64,000 bases of DNA from Acinetobacter junii CIP 64.5 (lineage in GTDB: Bacteria > Pseudomonadota > Gammaproteobacteria > Pseudomonadales > Moraxellaceae). The position numbers and the translations under genes are program-made. This document shows, one piece after another, positions 58,440-64,000 of the stretch. The notes beneath the pieces were generated by a model. The model was not told where the DNA came from. It did not search any database and saw nothing but the letters and a program-made list of their open reading frames with translations. Within the stretch, counting starts at the first letter, position 1. Every line of letters begins with the position of its first letter. The stretch is from the NCBI RefSeq assembly GCF_000368765.1, contig NZ_KB849655.1, positions 1,119,399 to 1,183,398 of the forward strand. The letters are read 5' to 3'.

Positions 58440-60614
58440 TTGAATCCTTGGTTTGGACGTTTAAAACAATTAACTTATAACACCACGTTTATGTATAACG
58501 TGAGGATGTTGATCGCTTTTGTAGGTACAGCTTTTGTTCCTTATTTATTGGATTTTCAACTGGCTACGATTCCATTAACTTTAGGTGTAGTCGCTGCGGG
58601 TATCAGTGATATTGATGATCGCTTTTCTGTGCGGATCATGAACTTAATCTACACCTACATCGGTTTTTTTATTACAGCAGCATCCGTTCAATTATTATTT
58701 CCATACCCTTTCGCATTTGCTTTTGGTTTGATCGCCTCTTGTATTGGCTGGATTCTGTTAGGTTCGTTAGGGCGACGTTACGCCACGATTGCTTATGGAT
58801 GTTTGGTGGTTTCGGTATATACCATGCTCGGTGTTCATCTATTTGAAGACTGGTATTTTCAACCTGCATTACTTGTGATCGGAGCAGCATGGTATGGTCT
58901 GATTTCAACTATCAGCTTCTTATTATTTCCAGTTCGTCAGTTACAAGATCAACTATCAGCATCTTATAATGCTTTAGGTAGTTTTTTATATGCTAAATCA
59001 AACCTGTTTGATGTGGATATGACCGCATCAAGCTACCAACAAAGCATGATTGATTTAGCACTAGAAAATGGAAAATTAATTACATTATTCAATAATTTAC
59101 GTGTAGCACTAGTCACTCGCCTCAAAGGAGACCGAGGTCAAAAAGATACGCGACGCAGCTTACAGTATTATTTTGTAGCTCAAGATATTCACGAGCGTGC
59201 TGATTCCGCTCATATTGATTACCAAAAACTCGCTAAACTGTTTCAGCACAGTGATATTTTATTTCGTTTCCAACGTATTCTTACCATTCAAGGTAAAGCA
59301 TGTCAGGACTTAGCGCAATGTATCTTGAATCGCACACGTTATACGCATAACAAAAGATTTCAACATAGTTTTGAAAATCTTAGACTGTCATTAGAAAAAT
59401 TACGTGAAGATAATATTTATGATCAAGTACGTGTGAATGCCTTATTTGCACTCTATCAAAATTTAAAATCGATCGATGCCCAACTGCAAAACTTAGAAAC
59501 AGAACGCGATTTGCAACTGATCAACACTCAACAAACTGAACACCAACTTAAAGATGATGATCTCAAAGGTTGGAATGATATTTTTGTTCGAGTCAAACAG
59601 CATCTCACACCTGAATCTGTTTTATTCCGACACGCGGTCCGTTTATCTATCGTTTTATTTATTGGCTATATTTTTATTCAAGTTACCAATATTGCATATG
59701 GATACTGGATTTTACTCACTGCACTTTTCGTATGTCAGCCAAATTTCAACGCCACAAAACGCCGCTTATATTTGCGTATAGTAGGTACATTAATCGGCAT
59801 TATTGTTGGATTGGCGATTATCTATTTTATTCCTTCACTTGAAGGGCAATTGGTGATGCTTGTTTTAAGCGGTGTGTTATTTTTCGAACTAAGAAGTAAG
59901 CAATATGCTCAAGCAACTGCATTCATCACTATCTTGGCACTGATCAACTTTAATCTTGATGGTTCTGCATTTGCTGCTGGCTTTCCAAGATTTATCGATA
60001 CACTTATCGGATGTGCCCTCGCATGGTTTGGCGTGAGTTTTATTTGGCCCGATTGGAAATTTCGCCGGCTGCCTCGTACCATCCGGCGTTCTATAGAAGC
60101 TCAATGTAATTATCTTACGGAAGTGGTTCAGCAATACCACGAAGGTAAAAATAATGCACTGAATTATCGTGTAGTTCGTCGCGCAGCGCACAATACCGAT
60201 GCGGAAGTTGCTTCTTTAATTTCCACATTAGCAACTGAGCCAAATATTGATCCAACACAAAAGTCACTTGCATTCGAGTTCTTGTGTTTGAGTCATACCT
60301 TTTTGAGCTATATCGCAGCCTTAGGTGCACATCGTGCACAAATCCATGATCAAGAAGTATTGGCTTTACTTGATCAAGCCCTAGATGATATTAAAGGCAC
60401 ATTATTGCGTGATGAGGTTCCAGATTTATCCGCGCAAAACATGTTACAAACCATACGTCAACGACTCAGTACTCATGATGAAGGGGATCCAAAATCCTTG
60501 ATTATTTTGCAACAATTATCACTCATGTTTGGTATTTTGACTCGCTTAAGCATGCTTAAACAAAGCTTGAGTCATGAGCCAAATCAGGATGGCACTGAGT
60601 TTGCATCTCTTTGA
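58440..60614 (+). CDS. YccS/FUSC-like inner-membrane protein
   Basis: A 724-residue protein with two clusters of helices (about 18-170 and 390-540) flanking cytoplasmic domains, as in the YccS/YhfK branch of the FUSC family. The second cluster starts with RHAVRLSIVLFIGY and includes YWILLTALFVCQPNF, a family hallmark. The start is a TTG with AAAAGGA about 7 bases upstream, and its N-terminus aligns with that of YccS. The family is linked to efflux of aromatic acids, but its role here is uncertain. It is divergent from the MFS gene. Confidence 0.85.
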   Translation: MNPWFGRLKQLTYNTTFMYNVRMLIAFVGTAFVPYLLDFQLATIPLTLGVVAAGISDIDDRFSVRIMNLIYTYIGFFITAASVQLLFPYPFAFAFGLIASCIGWILLGSLGRRYATIAYGCLVVSVYTMLGVHLFEDWYFQPALLVIGAAWYGLISTISFLLFPVRQLQDQLSASYNALGSFLYAKSNLFDVDMTASSYQQSMIDLALENGKLITLFNNLRVALVTRLKGDRGQKDTRRSLQYYFVAQDIHERADSAHIDYQKLAKLFQHSDILFRFQRILTIQGKACQDLAQCILNRTRYTHNKRFQHSFENLRLSLEKLREDNIYDQVRVNALFALYQNLKSIDAQLQNLETERDLQLINTQQTEHQLKDDDLKGWNDIFVRVKQHLTPESVLFRHAVRLSIVLFIGYIFIQVTNIAYGYWILLTALFVCQPNFNATKRRLYLRIVGTLIGIIVGLAIIYFIPSLEGQLVMLVLSGVLFFELRSKQYAQATAFITILALINFNLDGSAFAAGFPRFIDTLIGCALAWFGVSFIWPDWKFRRLPRTIRRSIEAQCNYLTEVVQQYHEGKNNALNYRVVRRAAHNTDAEVASLISTLATEPNIDPTQKSLAFEFLCLSHTFLSYIAALGAHRAQIHDQEVLALLDQALDDIKGTLLRDEVPDLSAQNMLQTIRQRLSTHDEGDPKSLIILQQLSLMFGILTRLSMLKQSLSHEPNQDGTEFASL

Positions 60615-60693
60615 TTTATCCACCATTGGCATAATATCTTTGACTGCTAATTAATGCTAAACTTAACCTAGTTCTACACTCATTTTTTATACT

Positions 60694-61278
60694 ATGACCG
60701 CCAAAACGCTATACGCTTATACGCTACAACCTGTTCCCTACGAAGTTTCCGAAGCTGAACAACGTCAAGCTCAACTTATGATTTGGCGTAGTACTAATAA
60801 ATTTAGTCGCAAAGCGTGGATCATTATGATTTCGCTTGTGGTGCTTTCTTTAGTGACCGCTGGACTGATTAACTACTACTCTACTTACTCAACTGTATTT
60901 TGTTGGGTTGTTATCGTGTTCGTTGCCCTCTTCTACCTGATTAAACGATTCGGTCTTGAGTGGTATGTGAAACGTAAAATGAATGAATTCCCAGTTCAGG
61001 AAATTAAAGGTCTTCGTCTTGGTGTTCAACCACACGGTATCGTCATGCGCCAAAAAATGGGCGTTCAAGAAGGTACTGCAACAATCGGTTGGAAAGATAT
61101 TTATGAGTGGTATAGCTCACCTGACTTCATTTTGGTGAACTTTAAAGTAAAAACACCAAAAGGTGATGAACAACAAGGTGCATATATCCTTCCTAAACGC
61201 ATGGATTCAAAAAACTTTTCATTCAATACTGTTCGTAAACATTTGAATGAAACTGTAGGCGCTCCGAAAACGCTATAA
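60694..61278 (+). CDS. YcxB-like membrane protein
   Basis: A 194-residue protein with two membrane helices (AWIIMISLVVLSLVTAGLI and VFCWVVIVFVALFYLI) and a C-terminal domain with IGWKDIYEWYSSPDFILV, the pattern of YcxB-like proteins. That domain is on the cytoplasmic side by the positive-inside rule. It lies 80 bases after the YccS-like gene on the same strand, so they may be cotranscribed. The role is unknown. Confidence 0.75.
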   Translation: MTAKTLYAYTLQPVPYEVSEAEQRQAQLMIWRSTNKFSRKAWIIMISLVVLSLVTAGLINYYSTYSTVFCWVVIVFVALFYLIKRFGLEWYVKRKMNEFPVQEIKGLRLGVQPHGIVMRQKMGVQEGTATIGWKDIYEWYSSPDFILVNFKVKTPKGDEQQGAYILPKRMDSKNFSFNTVRKHLNETVGAPKTL

Positions 61279-61290
61279 TTAAAAATATTC

Positions 61291-61323
61291 AAAAAAAGCC
61301 TCTCAAAATGAGAGGTTTTTTTT
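61291..61323 (+). terminator. Terminator after the YcxB-like gene
   Basis: CCTCTCA (61299-61305) pairs with TGAGAGG (61309-61315) and eight Ts follow. Confidence 0.88.
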
Positions 61324-61339
61324 AATGTGAAAATTTAAA

Positions 61340-61354
61340 TGAGAATCAAAATCA
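61340..61354. promoter_or_regulatory. Possible Fur box before the PepSY-flavoreductase gene
   Basis: TGAGAATCAAAATCA matches the 7-1-7 Fur consensus at 11 of 14 positions by my count. It lies about 86-100 bases before the start at 61440. Consistent with an iron-reduction role, but AT-rich DNA gives chance matches. Confidence 0.35.
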
Positions 61355-61439
61355 ATATTACCTACAAAATCCATATTATATTCTTAATCTTGAGTTATAA
61401 TTTTTTACATGAACTCCACTTTATTTACATTTTTTGACC

Positions 61440-63977
61440 ATGCTTAAAAAAGTCTTCTTCCAAATTCATTGGTTTTTAGGGATCACTGCAGGTTTAATCC
61501 TTTCATTGATGGGCATAACTGGAGCAATTTATTCATATGATCAGCAAATCTTAGAATTCATCAATAAAGAGAGCTATGTTGTTGAAGCTGCTTCTACTCC
61601 AAAGTTAACCCCAGCCCAGATATTTCAACACTTCAATAAAAAACAACCCGATATTGAGATTAATAGTATTACCATCGCAGCTGACCCTACCGCATCTTCT
61701 ACAGTAAATATTAAAAAAGAAGGTGCTCGTCGTGGCCATAACATGATGGTCAATCCATATACAGCTGAAGTGTTACCAGAAGTCAAAGGTGGTGAAGTAT
61801 TACAATTTATCCAACGATTGCATCGGAACTTAACAGCAGGCGAGTTTGGAGCACAAATTACAGGTGCATCAACCTTGATGCTTATCTTTTTTGTGCTGAG
61901 TGGACTTTATCTCCGCTTCCCTAAAAAACATTCTTTTAAACAATGGTTCTTTATTAAGCCTAAACTTAAGGGTCGCAATTTTATTTGGGATTTACATGCT
62001 GTAGTTGGAACTTGGCTTGTCGTCTTTTATCTCTTATTTGCATGCACTGGTTTGTATTGGTCATATGACTGGTGGCGTGCTGGTATGTTCAAAGTCATGG
62101 GAGTTGAACAACCTAAACGCAACGAACCGAACCAAGATAGAAAAAAACCTGAAAAAGAAAAACTTAAACCTGAGCAAGTGACCAACATATTGTCGCAATC
62201 GTGGACAGGCGTGAATGCCCAAATTGGACGTGAATATTCATCATTAACGTTTAATATTCCGAAAAAGAACGATGCAAAGCTTGAGCTATCTTTTGTTGAT
62301 GCTATCCCCCAACATGAACGTGCTCGTAACCAAGCTATTTATAATTATCAATCCAACACTTTTGAGAAATTTGAGCTCTACGAAGATAAGAAGCTAAATG
62401 AAAAGATTATGAGCAGTATGCTCCCTGTACATCGTGGAAGTTTTTTTGGTGACACTTATCAATTTTTAGCAATGCTGGCATCTTTAACAATGCCTTTATT
62501 TTTCGTCACAGGTTGGATGCTTTATTTAAAACGTCGCAAACAAAAAAAACTCACACTCGCGGTACGAAATACGATCGGTTCTCAAGTTATTGACCCAAAT
62601 GCAAAACCATGGCTCATCACTTACGCAAGTCAAACAGGTGTGGCTGAGCAACTCGCATGGCGTACAGCAACAAGCTTACAAGAAGCACAGCAAGCAACAA
62701 TTGTTAAACCTCTTCAACAGTTGACTGAGCGTGAGCTTCAGCAAGCTGAGCTTGTCTTATTTGTGGTGAGTACCTATGGAACTGGTGAGGCACCTGACTT
62801 AGCAACTAGCTTCAGCAAAAAGATGATGAAGCAATCACTAGATTTAAGTTCAATGCAGTTTGCAGTGCTTGCATTGGGTTCTAAAGAATATCCTGAAAGT
62901 TTCTGTAGTTTTGGGCATGCAATAAACCAATGGTTATTAGCATCGAAGGCCTCAGCTTTATTTGACTTAATTGAAGTCGATAACGTCAATCCTAATGATA
63001 TCCAACGCTGGAATCAGGCTTTATCAGAGATTACGTACACAGAACTACATGCAATGAACATTGAAAAAGTATTTGATCATTGGACATTAAGTTCTCGTAC
63101 ACTCCTCAATCCAAATAGTCTTGGGCAACCTGCTTACAATATTGAATTCACCGCTCCTCATGATATGACTTGGCATCCTGGTGATATTGCAGAAATTCAA
63201 CCAGAAAATACTCCTACAGAGATTCAACGCTTTTTAGAAAAGTACCAAATCTCAGCTGAATCCAAAATCGAATCATTGAATCAGAAAATTGATCAGGCAT
63301 TACGGAATAAAAATTTACGCGTAGATGTTCAGGCATTCAATCATCTAGATGAACTTGTCGAGCAGCTTCCTACCCTACCCACTCGAGAATACTCTATCGC
63401 TAGTATTCCTCCGCAGCAAATTCTCAGACTTGTCATTCGTCAACAGCGTGACCCACAGGGTGAACTTGGATTAGGCTCTGGATGGTTAACAGAACATATC
63501 CAAATCAAAGATAAGCTAGCTTTACGAATTCGTACGAATGAATCATTCCATTTGATTGATGATAATCGTCCAATCATTTGTATCGGTAATGGCACAGGTA
63601 TCGCAGGTTTGATGAGCCTGTTGCAACAACGTAATCGTCAAAATTACACTGAAAATTGGTTAATTTTTGGTGAGCGTCAACGTGAATGTGACTATTTCTA
63701 TAAAGATACCATCGAAGCATGGAAAAACATGGGAACTTTAAAACGTCTAGATTTGGCATTCTCTAGAGATCAAGCTCAACGTATTTATGTACAAGATATT
63801 CTTCACAACAATGCTGAAGAGCTTTTAGCATGGATCGCTAAGGATGCTGTCATATACATTTGTGGAAGCATTGAAGGTATGGCAACAGGTGTTGAAGCTG
63901 CACTGATCGATATTCTAGGAGAGGAAAAATTGGATGAATTACGGTTATCAGGTCGTTATCGTCGAGATGTTTACTAA
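61440..63977 (+). CDS. PepSY-domain flavoreductase fusion
   Basis: An 845-residue fusion. The first half (about 1-385) is a PepSY-associated membrane module with four helices, starting VFFQIHWFLGITAGLILSLMGITGAIYS and including LHRNLTAGEFG and WDLHAVVGTW. A flavodoxin domain follows (about 395-540: WLITYASQTGVAEQLA, STYGTGEAPDLA). The end is an FAD/NADPH reductase (REYSIAS, GSGWLTEHI, CIGNGTGIAGLMSLLQQR, CGSIEGMATGVEAAL). The layout suggests electrons passed from NADPH to the membrane or periplasm, as in siderophore reductases, though the acceptor is unknown. It is complete to its stop at 63977. No clear ribosome binding site. Confidence 0.8.
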   Translation: MLKKVFFQIHWFLGITAGLILSLMGITGAIYSYDQQILEFINKESYVVEAASTPKLTPAQIFQHFNKKQPDIEINSITIAADPTASSTVNIKKEGARRGHNMMVNPYTAEVLPEVKGGEVLQFIQRLHRNLTAGEFGAQITGASTLMLIFFVLSGLYLRFPKKHSFKQWFFIKPKLKGRNFIWDLHAVVGTWLVVFYLLFACTGLYWSYDWWRAGMFKVMGVEQPKRNEPNQDRKKPEKEKLKPEQVTNILSQSWTGVNAQIGREYSSLTFNIPKKNDAKLELSFVDAIPQHERARNQAIYNYQSNTFEKFELYEDKKLNEKIMSSMLPVHRGSFFGDTYQFLAMLASLTMPLFFVTGWMLYLKRRKQKKLTLAVRNTIGSQVIDPNAKPWLITYASQTGVAEQLAWRTATSLQEAQQATIVKPLQQLTERELQQAELVLFVVSTYGTGEAPDLATSFSKKMMKQSLDLSSMQFAVLALGSKEYPESFCSFGHAINQWLLASKASALFDLIEVDNVNPNDIQRWNQALSEITYTELHAMNIEKVFDHWTLSSRTLLNPNSLGQPAYNIEFTAPHDMTWHPGDIAEIQPENTPTEIQRFLEKYQISAESKIESLNQKIDQALRNKNLRVDVQAFNHLDELVEQLPTLPTREYSIASIPPQQILRLVIRQQRDPQGELGLGSGWLTEHIQIKDKLALRIRTNESFHLIDDNRPIICIGNGTGIAGLMSLLQQRNRQNYTENWLIFGERQRECDYFYKDTIEAWKNMGTLKRLDLAFSRDQAQRIYVQDILHNNAEELLAWIAKDAVIYICGSIEGMATGVEAALIDILGEEKLDELRLSGRYRRDVY

Positions 63978-64000
63978 GCTTTATTGAATATAGATAAAGA

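Overview
The window looks like an Acinetobacter chromosome. The base composition is low in GC. A wax ester synthase (32133-33518) closely resembles the one I remember from A. baylyi. Other pointers are a DcaP-type porin, ThrH, an Acinetobacter-style secreted-protein cluster and the usual mreBCD and gatCAB arrangement. I cannot fix the species from sequence alone.

Positions 1 to about 12366 are the right-hand part of a genomic island. It ends at an isolated tRNA 3' end (12343-12366), which is what an integrase leaves at a tRNA attachment site. The island holds a minus-strand block of an AlpA-like regulator, a cysteine-rich RDF-like protein, a YqaJ exonuclease, a DUF932 protein and a zinc-ribbon membrane protein. 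Several of these genes have near-copied leaders with terminator-like hairpins. Next come a long nested inverted-repeat region (5118-5304), two lipoproteins, and three consecutive genes related to the YfjJ/YagK (inovirus Gp2) family. Only one of those three keeps an intact H-x-H motif. The left end and the integrase lie outside the window.

From 12.4 to 31 kb the sequence is ordinary chromosome: a PF10118 di-iron-like protein, a glutamine-synthetase-family enzyme, a PAP2 phosphatase, a porin plus CitMHS citrate transporter, an aldehyde dehydrogenase, the complete kdpABCDE potassium operon, a FadL-type porin and thrH.

From 31 to 42 kb lie cysH (iron-sulfur APS reductase type), the wax ester synthase, a PA1571-like small protein, the mreB-mreC-mreD-maf-rng cluster, and divergent gatCAB. 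A lone AT-rich FRG-domain gene (41838-43394) sits directly behind gatB and looks like acquired cargo, possibly defence related.

From 43 to 64 kb there are four small secreted-protein genes, a LysR regulator divergent from a two-gene short-chain chromate transporter, sbmA, a patatin-like lipoprotein, an AGCS symporter, gltS, a dcaP-type porin, a nitroreductase, a Bcr/CflA-type MFS exporter, a YccS-like protein, a YcxB-like protein and a PepSY-flavoreductase fusion. The dcaP-type porin and the MFS gene are each broken by one in-frame TGA, with the reading frame intact on both sides. In dcaP the codon probably replaces tryptophan.
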